Shown here: piece by piece, positions 48,523-57,291 of the stretch
How positions within the stretch are numbered: the stretch's first letter is position 1
How the letters are laid out: each line of letters begins with the position of its first letter
Source: Peptoniphilus genitalis
GTDB lineage: Bacteria > Bacillota > Clostridia > Tissierellales > Peptoniphilaceae
Direction of reading: 5' to 3'
Assembly: GCF_023614525.1 (NCBI RefSeq)
Contig: NZ_CP097885.1
Location: 248,001 to 312,000 of the forward strand
Length of the DNA stretch: 64,000 nt
Program-made: the position numbers and the translations under genes
Notes under the pieces: model-generated
Told to the model about the DNA's origin: nothing
Database searches by the model: none
What the model saw: only the letters and a program-made list of their open reading frames with translations

Positions 48523-49350
48523 TTACAAATTAATATCCAATAGGATTGGTGTGTGGTCTTGTCTTTCTCCAGAGTCAATCATTTTTGAATCTTTAACAAG
48601 GTCTTTGATCCTGTCACTAACAATAAAGTAGTCAATTCTCCAGCCTGAGTTGTTTATCTTTGAAGTTTTAACTCTTTGTGCCCACCACGTGTAAACTCCT
48701 TCTACATCTCCATGGATGTGTCTAAAGGTATCAGTAAAGCCCCTGGCTAATAAATTAGTGAAGCCCTGTCTTTCTTCATCAGTAAATCCTGCTGACATCC
48801 TATTGCCATCTGGGTTGGCAAGGTCAATCTCTTTGTGAGCTACGTTGAAGTCCCCTGTTGCAATTACAGGTTTTATCTCATCAAGACTTGATAGATATTC
48901 GCCATACTTTTCGTCCCAAACCTGTCTAAGTGGGAGTCTTTTTAATTCACCACCTGCATTTGGTGTGTAGACTTGAGTAAGGAAGAAGTCGTCAAACTCT
49001 AAAGTTATAATTCTTCCTTCAAAGTCCATTGTGTCTGGCGCATCTATCTTTGGAAAAGTTACAGTAGGCTCAAGCCCCTTCTTGAAGAATGCCATGTTGC
49101 CAGCGTAACCCTTTCGTGCAGGTTCTTCTGATGAAACAAAAACATAGTCGTAGTCGGCGAACATTTCTGCTAAGATTTCTTTGTGTTTTTTACTAGGACC
49201 ACCCTTAGGAAGTTTTGTCTCTTGAATTGCAATTATGTCTGGATCTTCTCTTAATATTGTTGCGAGAACTTCTCTCGACATTTGAGCTCTATTTGAGTCG
49301 CTTGTTAGGGCTGCGTTAATTGAATCTATATTCCACGAAATTATTTTCAT
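48523..49350 (-). CDS. exoA: Exodeoxyribonuclease III / AP endonuclease
   Basis: Base-excision repair enzyme cutting at abasic sites. Active-site motifs: SWNIDSINAA, IQETKLPKG, TGDFNVAHKEIDLANP, RIDYFIVSDRI and DHTPILLDI. 275 residues, typical of the ExoA branch. Strong GGAGGAATAAA site. No partner besides the YfiH-family gene downstream. Confidence 0.95.
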   Translation of the reverse strand: MKIISWNIDSINAALTSDSNRAQMSREVLATILREDPDIIAIQETKLPKGGPSKKHKEILAEMFADYDYVFVSSEEPARKGYAGNMAFFKKGLEPTVTFPKIDAPDTMDFEGRIITLEFDDFFLTQVYTPNAGGELKRLPLRQVWDEKYGEYLSSLDEIKPVIATGDFNVAHKEIDLANPDGNRMSAGFTDEERQGFTNLLARGFTDTFRHIHGDVEGVYTWWAQRVKTSKINNSGWRIDYFIVSDRIKDLVKDSKMIDSGERQDHTPILLDINL

Positions 49351-49499
49351 TTTATTCCTCCAATTTTATTTTATACTTCAATCCTATCAAATAGATTTTT
49401 TTCATTCAATCTTAATTTGATTTTATTTATCAGCTTTTGAATTTAAATTTAAATTTTGATAGTTAAACTAAATTTATTAAATCACAAAAAGTTTGCAAT

Positions 49500-49527
49500 A
49501 AAAAAAGACCTGACCGAAGTCAAGCCT
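49500..49527 (-). terminator. Terminator of the pheS-argS operon
   Basis: Minus-strand AGGCTTGAC-TTCG-GTCAGGTCT with a UUCG tetraloop and T-run. The remaining gap to 49350 is AT-rich with no supported feature besides the exoA ribosome binding site. Confidence 0.9.
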
Positions 49528-49538
49528 TGATTTAAATT

Positions 49539-50312
49539 TTATAACTCGCCCATATAGGATCTCTTCCTTCTTGTTGAACCAACTAATATTCTGTAGAGGT
49601 TACCTCTAAAGATTGCATAGACACCTGTGATGATGCTTGCAAGTAGAATTTTAATATTTTGTGGGTCAAGAGGATTTAGATAAGATAACCCTGTCATCAC
49701 CGTTTGACCAAGTGGAAGGTCTACAATGGAATTCGCTGTAATCATAAAGGCAAAGTCAAAACCCAAGAGATGAAGAATACCAAGGTAAATCAAAAATGGT
49801 ATAGTCCAAAGTAGAAAATTTTCCTTCATAAACTCAAGTGAGTGAATGTAGGCTGATGTGTAATACTCTCCCCTAATATAAATTGACTCAGCAATGGGAT
49901 TAAGGGCAAGAGTTATTACTGCTCCAATAAGAGTAGTTGCTCCCATCATCCCACCTAGAGCCGGCATCAAAAATGAAATTATCATAAGGATAAAAAACAC
50001 TGAATAAATTGATGCAAAATATTCCATAAAAGTTTTTGAAAAATTTCTAAAACTAATTCTATTGTAATAAATCAAATCACTTAAAACAGAAAAATAGCTC
50101 GATAAGATTAAGGACGTCAAAAGCGGCGTAACAAATCCCATTAGTCCTCCAAGGAAGATTCCAAGGAAGTTACCAATAAAGAAAAATCCAAGAGTGTAAA
50201 TTATTCCATATATAAAAGGAAAAATTAAAAATTGTGGGGCCTTCTTTATTTTTAAAAGGGTATCCTTGCCTGCCTTTTTATAAACTAATTGTAAGTCTTC
50301 AAAAAAATTCAT
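49539..50312 (-). CDS. Unknown polytopic membrane protein
   Basis: 257 residues with five or six hydrophobic helices (about 28-50, 52-80, 98-118, 122-142, 165-190, 222-240). A basic N-terminal helix (LQLVYKKAGKDTLLKIKKAP) precedes the first, and the end is basic (RRKRSYMGEL). The loop NPIAESIYIRGEYYTSAYIHS is the most distinctive piece. No family recognised. It is the last gene of the long translation/repair operon, four bases after argS, ahead of a terminator. Confidence 0.8.
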   Translation of the reverse strand: MNFFEDLQLVYKKAGKDTLLKIKKAPQFLIFPFIYGIIYTLGFFFIGNFLGIFLGGLMGFVTPLLTSLILSSYFSVLSDLIYYNRISFRNFSKTFMEYFASIYSVFFILMIISFLMPALGGMMGATTLIGAVITLALNPIAESIYIRGEYYTSAYIHSLEFMKENFLLWTIPFLIYLGILHLLGFDFAFMITANSIVDLPLGQTVMTGLSYLNPLDPQNIKILLASIITGVYAIFRGNLYRILVGSTRRKRSYMGEL

Positions 50313-50316
50313 CAGA

Positions 50317-52026
50317 TCACATCTTTTCAGGTGCTTTTATGCCAAGCAAGTTAAGTCCACTTGCAATTACATTCTTAACTGCGTAGCAAAGCATAAGTCT
50401 TGTGTTTTTTAATTTTTCATCATCAACTAAGATTTGAGTTTGGTTGTAGAACTTGTTGAAGTTCTTTGCAAGTTCAACAGTGTATCTTGTGATGAAGTAA
50501 GGCTCATATTTTTCACAAGCATCAACAACAACGTCAGTGAAGTTGTAAAGGCTCCTAATAATATTTATTTCGCTTTCTTCTGTTAGAAGGCTTGGGTCGA
50601 TTTCATTATTTATATCGAAATCGCCCTTCTTAAGAAGAGAGCAAATTCTTGCGTGAACATATTGAACATAAGGACCAGTTTCACCTTCAAAGGAAAGTGT
50701 CTTGTCCCAGTTAAAGGTATAGTCCTTGATTCTTCCATTGAAGAGTTCTTGGAATTTAATTGCACCAATACCAACAGCTTGTGCAAGTTCTTCCTTGTTT
50801 TCAATTTTTTGACCTTGCTCTTCTTCTCTTGTATCGAGAATTTCACGAACCTTATCTGTTGCCTTGTTGAGTACGTCTTCAAGGTAAACTACCTTTCCCC
50901 TTCTTGTAGAAAGAGTTCCATCTTCAAGAGAAACCATCCCAAAAGGAACGTGAACTATTTCATCGTACCAGTCATAGCCAGCCTTCTTTAAGGCAGACTT
51001 AAGTTGGTTGAAGTGAAGACTTTGTTGACTTCCTACTACATAAATATTTTTGTAAGGCTTGTAAGTTTCATGTCTGTATTTTGCAGCAGCCAAGTCCCTA
51101 GTTAAATAAATTGTTGTTCCATCAGATTTAACAACAATTGCAGGAGGCAAGTCAAACTCATCAAGGTTAATAACTTCTGCCCCTTGAGACTCTTCAAGAA
51201 CTTTTTTCTCTCTTAGTTCTTCAATAAGTCCTGGCATCTTATCAGAGTAGAAGGATTCTCCATTATAAGAATCAAAGTGGATGTCAAGCATGTCGTAAAC
51301 TCTATTGAATTCCTTTAAAGAAACTTCCTTAAACCATTGCCAAATTTCTACAGCTTCAGGATTTCCATTTTCAAGTTCCTTGAACCAATAACGGCACTCA
51401 TCCTTAACACTTTCATCTTCTTCACAAACTCCATTAACCTTTACATAAAGTTTTAAGAGTTCATTAATTGGGTCATTCTCAATTGCTGCTTTGCTGCCCC
51501 AAGTTTTGTATGCATAGATAAGCATTCCAAATTGAGTTCCATAGTCTCCAAGGTGATTAATGGCAATTGTGTTAAAGCCCAAGAAGTCATAAATTCTCTT
51601 TAATGAATCTCCAATTACAGTTGATCTAATGTGACCAATATGGAAGGGCTTAGCAATATTTGTAGAAGAATAATCTAGTACAATGTTTTTTCCCTTTCCT
51701 ATTTCTGACTTGCCAAAGTTTTCTTTTTGGTTTACAGTTTCCTCTAAAATTTCTTCTGTTAAAATACTTTTGTTGACATAAAAGTTCAGGTAGGCATTTT
51801 TGTTTTCAACTTTTTCAAAATATTTTGAATCAATTTGTCCTGCCAGTTCTTCTGCAATCATAGCTGGGTTTTTTCTATAAATCTTTGCTAGACTGAAAAC
51901 TGGGAAGGCAAAGTCACCAAGCTCATAGTTTGGTGGCACTTCTATCATCTTGTCAATTTCTTTGGCATCAAGGCCCTCGATTTTTTCATCAAGTATTTTT
52001 ATTATTTCTTCTCTAAAATTTATCAT
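50317..52026 (-). CDS. argS: Arginyl-tRNA synthetase
   Basis: Class I synthetase, 569 residues. The N-terminal Add-1 domain (about 1-110) is followed by the HIGH motif in AKPFHIGHIRST; the KMSKS equivalent is STRRGKVV, as usual for ArgS; the C-terminal anticodon-binding DALR domain ends in ASGLNLLGIKAPEKM. Nine bases after mutS2. No T-box leader: it is internal to the operon. Confidence 0.97.
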   Translation of the reverse strand: MINFREEIIKILDEKIEGLDAKEIDKMIEVPPNYELGDFAFPVFSLAKIYRKNPAMIAEELAGQIDSKYFEKVENKNAYLNFYVNKSILTEEILEETVNQKENFGKSEIGKGKNIVLDYSSTNIAKPFHIGHIRSTVIGDSLKRIYDFLGFNTIAINHLGDYGTQFGMLIYAYKTWGSKAAIENDPINELLKLYVKVNGVCEEDESVKDECRYWFKELENGNPEAVEIWQWFKEVSLKEFNRVYDMLDIHFDSYNGESFYSDKMPGLIEELREKKVLEESQGAEVINLDEFDLPPAIVVKSDGTTIYLTRDLAAAKYRHETYKPYKNIYVVGSQQSLHFNQLKSALKKAGYDWYDEIVHVPFGMVSLEDGTLSTRRGKVVYLEDVLNKATDKVREILDTREEEQGQKIENKEELAQAVGIGAIKFQELFNGRIKDYTFNWDKTLSFEGETGPYVQYVHARICSLLKKGDFDINNEIDPSLLTEESEINIIRSLYNFTDVVVDACEKYEPYFITRYTVELAKNFNKFYNQTQILVDDEKLKNTRLMLCYAVKNVIASGLNLLGIKAPEKM

Positions 52027-52035
52027 CTTGACTCC

Positions 52036-54411
52036 TTACTTTAGGGTAACTACAGTTACACCGTCGCCACCCTCATTATATTCTGCATCTTTATAGGACT
52101 TTATAAGCTTAACATTTCTAAAGTGTTCTCTCAATTTTTGTCTAAGGACACCTGTGCCCTTTCCATGAATTATTCTAACGGATTTTAAACCAGAAAGATA
52201 GGCATCATCTAAATATTTATCAACAATATCTTTGGCATCTTCAAAATTCTTGCCCCTTATGTCAATTTCACTCTTAACATTTGTGGCCTTGTTCTTAAGA
52301 ATGCTTCTGGTGTTGTTCTTAGTTGTGTCCTCTTGGACGTCAATCCTTGTTAGAGAATCCTTTGGCATATTCATTTTCATTATGCCCGATTGGACTAGGA
52401 CGTTGCCCTTCTTGTCTGGTAGCTCCAAGACAGTTGCAAGATTACCAAGGGATGTCCTCACCTTGTCGCCAACTTTTATTTCTCTTATCGGGTTGGCGGC
52501 CTTTGTGATTTCGAGTTCTGATTTGTCTCTGGCATTTTTTATGCTTTGACGCAAGAGGTCTTGGGCCTCTTGAATTTTTTTAGAATTTTCAGAACTTATC
52601 TTGTCCCTGGCTTCATTTATTTCAGATAAAATTATATCAACATTTTCTTTAGTATTTAATAAAAGTCTCTTGGCTTCTTCACGAGATTTTTCTAATATCT
52701 TTTCCTTTTGATCTTCTAACTTTTTAATTTTTGATTGTAGCCTCTTGTTTTCCTTTTCTAAATCAGCTTTTTCTCTTTCAAGCTCTTCTCTATACTCACG
52801 AATTTTTGTCCTGTCCTCGTCAATGGATTGAAGGACGTCCTCGAACTCAATGTTTTCTGAACTTAAAAGTTTTTTCGCCTCTCCAATTATCTCATCAGGA
52901 AGTCCCAACCTCCTAGAAATTTCAAAGGCGTTGGACTTGCCTGGGACTCCAATTAAAAGTCTATAAGTTGGAGATAGGCTGTCTACATCAAATTCCATGC
53001 TGGCATTGGCAACTCCATCAGTTGTCAGTGCATAAATTTTTAATTGATTGTAGTGAGATGTGGAGATGCATCTTATCTTTCTCTCTAGCATAAAGTCCAT
53101 AATTGACCTTGCAAGAGCAGCACCCTCTGTCGGGTCTGTTCCTGCTCCAAGTTCGTCAAAAAGAACCAGGGAGTTTGGCGTAACATTTTTTAAGATGTAG
53201 ACAATGTTTACCATGTGAGATGAAAAAGTTGAAAGAGACTGCTCAATGGATTGTTCATCACCAATGTCTGCAAAAACTTTTTCAAAAACCCCAATCTCCG
53301 ACGCCTCATCAGCTGGTATTAAGAGACCAAATTGTGTCATGAGGGTTAAGAGTCCAACAGTCTTAATACTTACAGTCTTACCACCTGTGTTTGGTCCTGT
53401 TACAATAAGTGAGGTAAAGTCTATCCCCAAGTTTATGTCAATTGGGACTGCAATTTTTCTATCTAAGAAGGGGTGGTAGGCCTTGATTAAGTTTATCCTA
53501 CCTTCACGATTAAGTTTTGGCATGTTGGCTCGATAGTTTAAACCTAACCTTGCCTTGGCAAAAATAAAATCAAGCTCAATTAATTTTTCTTGGTTTGATT
53601 TTATTTCTTCGCTAGTCTCCCCAACTAATTCTGAAAGTTCTTTAAGTATTTTTTCGATTTCTAAATTTTCTTTTATATATAATTCTTTTAAGTCGTTGTT
53701 GGCTTCCACAACTGCCATGGGTTCAATGTAGGCTGTTTGCCCCGAACCTGAGATGTCGTGGACAAGACCCTTAACCCTAGACTTGTTTTCGATTTTAACA
53801 GGAACAACGTACCTTCCATCACGTAGAGTAACTATGGCATCTTGCAAGAAATCAGCGTGAGAAGATAATATTCCATTTAGTTTGTTTTTTATGGAATCCT
53901 TCTTGGCTACTATGCCCCTTCTAATTCTTAAAAGTTCACGAGAAGCATCGTCAGCAATTTCTTCTTCAGAAATAATTTTTGAATTTATTTCATCTTCAAG
54001 TCTCTTGTCTGTGTAAAGATCTTCAATTAATTTGTCAATGTATTCTAACTTTACTTCTTCGTCACTGTTATAAGAATCCTTCTTTAGATAAGTCTTTAGC
54101 CCACGAGAGACTCTCAAAAAGTCAGAAACTTGTAAGAGTCCTCCAGCTGTTAAGGCTCCACCAATTTCTGTCCGCTTAATTATTGATCTAATATCAACAA
54201 TGCCAAATAATTGGGGCTCCCCCTTGGCAATAATTAATTTTAGGGCCTCATGAGTTTCGTTAAGTCTATTTTTCACAACCTCATATTGGGTGGAAATCTC
54301 AACTTGGTCAATATATTCACTTGTGATACTTGCGCTGGCAAGTTTTTTCAGTTCAACTAAGACCTTGTCAAACTCCAAAGTCTTGGATGCTCTTTTCAAA
54401 GAATTATCCAC
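52036..54411 (-). CDS. mutS2: MutS2 endonuclease / ribosome-collision factor
   Basis: MutS-like ATPase with a C-terminal Smr domain, reported to act on recombination intermediates and on collided ribosomes. Clamp and core (about 1-320), Walker A VTGPNTGGKT (about 330), Walker B SLVLFDELGAGTDPTEG, a long coiled coil (about 515-625) and the Smr domain in the last 75 residues (DIRGKNFEDAKD, RIIHGKGTGVLRQKL). I choose GTG 54411 because GGGGG lies seven bases before it; an in-frame TTG two codons upstream is too close. It overlaps the U32 gene end. Confidence 0.95.
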   Translation of the reverse strand: MDNSLKRASKTLEFDKVLVELKKLASASITSEYIDQVEISTQYEVVKNRLNETHEALKLIIAKGEPQLFGIVDIRSIIKRTEIGGALTAGGLLQVSDFLRVSRGLKTYLKKDSYNSDEEVKLEYIDKLIEDLYTDKRLEDEINSKIISEEEIADDASRELLRIRRGIVAKKDSIKNKLNGILSSHADFLQDAIVTLRDGRYVVPVKIENKSRVKGLVHDISGSGQTAYIEPMAVVEANNDLKELYIKENLEIEKILKELSELVGETSEEIKSNQEKLIELDFIFAKARLGLNYRANMPKLNREGRINLIKAYHPFLDRKIAVPIDINLGIDFTSLIVTGPNTGGKTVSIKTVGLLTLMTQFGLLIPADEASEIGVFEKVFADIGDEQSIEQSLSTFSSHMVNIVYILKNVTPNSLVLFDELGAGTDPTEGAALARSIMDFMLERKIRCISTSHYNQLKIYALTTDGVANASMEFDVDSLSPTYRLLIGVPGKSNAFEISRRLGLPDEIIGEAKKLLSSENIEFEDVLQSIDEDRTKIREYREELEREKADLEKENKRLQSKIKKLEDQKEKILEKSREEAKRLLLNTKENVDIILSEINEARDKISSENSKKIQEAQDLLRQSIKNARDKSELEITKAANPIREIKVGDKVRTSLGNLATVLELPDKKGNVLVQSGIMKMNMPKDSLTRIDVQEDTTKNNTRSILKNKATNVKSEIDIRGKNFEDAKDIVDKYLDDAYLSGLKSVRIIHGKGTGVLRQKLREHFRNVKLIKSYKDAEYNEGGDGVTVVTLK

Positions 54412-56743
54412 TGACAATCCCCCTATTTATATGTCCCTTAGTAACTGCTTGGTACTTGTCTTCTAGTTTTTCTTTTAATTTGTAAAAGTCTTCTTCCTTG
54501 TAATCCTTGTATAAGTCTATGACTTGGTCAGTAAACTCATCTGCCAATAAGACAAGGCTGATTTTATTTTCTTTAAGCTTATTCACATAACCGTCTAATA
54601 AAATTGGATATGAGTTAAAGATTTCTGTAAAAGTGTTTTGCCTCAAGACTTCAAAGTCTACTGCCTTTTCATCTCTCAAAAGGTAGTTCTTAAACTTACA
54701 GCTTGGACAGTTTCTCTCGTCCTTACAATTTTTTTCAATGGAATAAGGGCAGTGCTTCATTGTCATAACTGGGACCCTGCCATAAGAAATCACATTGACT
54801 TCCATATCTTGTCCCTTAATTATACTTTGAATTTGTCCACTGTTCATCTCTGGAGAGAGAGTAGCCGATTTAAATCCAAGATTCTTGAATAAGTCTAATG
54901 AATTTTTATTGAAAATATTTAGTCCAAGGTCTGCGTTGAGTTCAAGTCCATCATCTTTAAAGATATAGTATTCTGAAAGATTATTTATCCAAAGTCCTCT
55001 TACGTTTTTGTTTTTTAAAATGTAAGCTCTAAGTCTTTCAAGCTCATCATAGGAATAAAACTTATCCAAATAAATTGAAATATTTTTATCTCCGTAAGAC
55101 TTTTTAAATTTTTCTAAGTCCTTAGCCCTGATAATAATTTCATCAATTTTATTTAAGTCTGCTTTCTTAAGGTCTTCAAACTTGTTGAAGAAAACTTTTA
55201 TAAGAGATTTTTCTGCTTTTATTTTGCTTTCGTGACCTTTTAAATTATTTTCAACTTGGACTCTTTCAATAGATCCAATTAATATTTTATCTTCTAAAAT
55301 CTTTAGACCTTCTCTTCTAAGTTCATTAATTGCAGAAATTGGAAGAAAGGCATTGTCATCTAAGTTTAGATTTATATTTTCGACCTCAAAAATACTGTCT
55401 CCAGTTTTTGAAATATTTTCAAGAACTCTTTCTCTATCAAGACCAGCCTTCTTAGCTGGCTCAACTAACTTATCCAAAGTGTAAGATCCTTCAAGGTCAC
55501 CTGACTTAAGATAAATTTCAGGCTTTTCTCCAATTTTAATCTTTAAGTCCACATCCACTTTTCTCTTGTAGTCATAGGAATCTATTTTCTCATCAATTTT
55601 TTCATAGAGTTTCTTTGAGTAGGTCCTGTTAATTTTTGAGTTTTCAAGAGGCCTTTTAAATAGTTCAACTTGATAAACTTTTCCAGCCTTGTAAGACTCT
55701 CTGGACTTCATTCCAAATCTTCCCTTGGAAGAATTAAATTCTAGTCCATCTCCCTCGTAGATATCTGTGTCAAAAATTATTTTTGCAAAGTTCTTTCCAA
55801 CTTCTAAAACTCTACCAATTTCTATTCCCCTGTTGTCTGGTCTGTCATAGGAAGTGAAGTCTCTACCAAAGTCTCCGTTAAAAAGTCCCTTAGTAAAACC
55901 TCTGTTGAAAACTTGGACAGTATCTTCCCTGTCCTCCTCTTTTAATTTTCCTTCAAGAGATTTTTTATAAGATGAAACTACTGTATATACGTACTCAGGG
56001 TTCTTCATCCTTCCCTCGATTTTAAGAGAGTAGGCGCCGGCATTTATAATTTTCGCAACATCATCAAGAGTATTTAAGTCTTTGGGAGAAAGATAGTAAA
56101 GTCTATTGGCTAACTTTTTACCATCAAAGTCCACAATCTCATAAGATCTTCTACAAGCTTGGGCACATTCGCCACGATTGCCCGACTTGCCCCCAATCAT
56201 TGATGACATTAGACACTGGCCAGAGTAGGACACGCAAAGAGCTCCATGAATAAAGGTCTCAACATCTATATCCAACTCTTTAATTTTTTCAATTTCAAAA
56301 ATAGGAGTTTCACGAGCAAGTACAACTCTTGAAAAACCCATGTCCTTTAAAAATTTTGCTCCGTAGTAATTGTTTATTGCCATTTGGGTAGATGCGTGGA
56401 GTTCAAAATCTGGGAATTCCTCCCTAATTTTTGCTGCAATCCCAATGTCTTGTAATATTAGGGCGTCAACTCCAATATCGTAAAGCATCTTAACACTTTT
56501 CATTGCCCTCTTGACTTCAAAGTCTGCAATTAAAATGTTAAAGGTTACATAAATTTCCACCCCTCTTAGGTGAGCATACTCAATTGCCTCTTCAAGTTCT
56601 TCCTTGTTGAAGTTCTTGGCCTTGGCCCTAGCTGAAAATTCATCATAACCCAAATAAATGGCATTAGCACCTGCTGACACAGCAGCCTTAAGAGCTGCCA
56701 TATCACCTGCAGGTGCTAACAATTCATATTTATTTCTCTTCAT
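54404..56743 (-). CDS. U32 family peptidase with DUF3656 regions
   Basis: About 779 residues. N-terminal U32 domain: KYELLAPAGDMAALKAAVSA, YLGYDEFSARAKAKNF, FIHGALCVSYSGQCLMSS and GGKSGNRGECAQACRRSY with the conserved cysteines, as in RlhA/TrhP-type RNA hydroxylation proteins. A DUF3656-like middle (about 380-500) follows, then a second TIM-like half with a Cys cluster (KHCPYSIEKNCKDERNCPSC) that could bind an Fe-S cluster. Starts at ATG 56743, overlapping zapA by 14 bases. A role in rRNA/tRNA hydroxylation is inferred from relatives. Confidence 0.88.
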   Translation of the reverse strand: MKRNKYELLAPAGDMAALKAAVSAGANAIYLGYDEFSARAKAKNFNKEELEEAIEYAHLRGVEIYVTFNILIADFEVKRAMKSVKMLYDIGVDALILQDIGIAAKIREEFPDFELHASTQMAINNYYGAKFLKDMGFSRVVLARETPIFEIEKIKELDIDVETFIHGALCVSYSGQCLMSSMIGGKSGNRGECAQACRRSYEIVDFDGKKLANRLYYLSPKDLNTLDDVAKIINAGAYSLKIEGRMKNPEYVYTVVSSYKKSLEGKLKEEDREDTVQVFNRGFTKGLFNGDFGRDFTSYDRPDNRGIEIGRVLEVGKNFAKIIFDTDIYEGDGLEFNSSKGRFGMKSRESYKAGKVYQVELFKRPLENSKINRTYSKKLYEKIDEKIDSYDYKRKVDVDLKIKIGEKPEIYLKSGDLEGSYTLDKLVEPAKKAGLDRERVLENISKTGDSIFEVENINLNLDDNAFLPISAINELRREGLKILEDKILIGSIERVQVENNLKGHESKIKAEKSLIKVFFNKFEDLKKADLNKIDEIIIRAKDLEKFKKSYGDKNISIYLDKFYSYDELERLRAYILKNKNVRGLWINNLSEYYIFKDDGLELNADLGLNIFNKNSLDLFKNLGFKSATLSPEMNSGQIQSIIKGQDMEVNVISYGRVPVMTMKHCPYSIEKNCKDERNCPSCKFKNYLLRDEKAVDFEVLRQNTFTEIFNSYPILLDGYVNKLKENKISLVLLADEFTDQVIDLYKDYKEEDFYKLKEKLEDKYQAVTKGHINRGIVSG

Positions 56744-57281
56744 AAATATTTTCCAATTCTCTTGATAGATCAATTATCCTTCTCGATGCGGAGTTGTTTT
56801 TTTCTTCAAGATTAGAGATACTTCCTTCAAGCTTTTTGATTTCTTCTTTAGCTTCTGTTAGGGCCTGGTTCTTATCCATAAGGTCCCTATTTAGCTTCCT
56901 GTTTCTGTCCTCTAGGTCATTATTTTTCTCTTGAAGGTCCCTGTAAGACTTATTGGACTTCTTATTTTCTTCTTCAAAAATCAAAAGCTGCTTCTTTAAA
57001 TCTTTAATTTCTTCCATCTTCTCCATGATTTCCTTTTTGTCATCGCTGGTGCTTGCCAGGTCGTCCTTATCAGACTTCATCTTTTCAAAGTCATCTAGGA
57101 CATTAAGGGCACAAAGGACAAGAGTTTGTACTTGATTCAATTTGTAATTAGTTCTCGCAGTTTCCTTTATTTTTTCATCAAGGTCAGCTGCAAGATCCTT
57201 AATATACTTTTCGTTGTCATTACCCATGACATAAAACTTCATGCCATCGATATTAACTTCGATTCTCTTCGCATGGGACAT
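56730..57281 (-). CDS. zapA: Cell division protein ZapA
   Basis: FtsZ-ring stabiliser. Residues 1-80 match ZapA (KRIEVNIDGMKFYVMGNDN, LAADLDEKIKETARTN, VQTLVLCALNVLDDF). The remaining 100 residues are a charged coiled coil, longer than in the classical protein but common in this order. 183 residues. It lies ten bases after pheT and overlaps the U32 gene. Confidence 0.92.
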   Translation of the reverse strand: MSHAKRIEVNIDGMKFYVMGNDNEKYIKDLAADLDEKIKETARTNYKLNQVQTLVLCALNVLDDFEKMKSDKDDLASTSDDKKEIMEKMEEIKDLKKQLLIFEEENKKSNKSYRDLQEKNNDLEDRNRKLNRDLMDKNQALTEAKEEIKKLEGSISNLEEKNNSASRRIIDLSRELENIYEEK

Positions 57282-57291
57282 AATAGCCTCC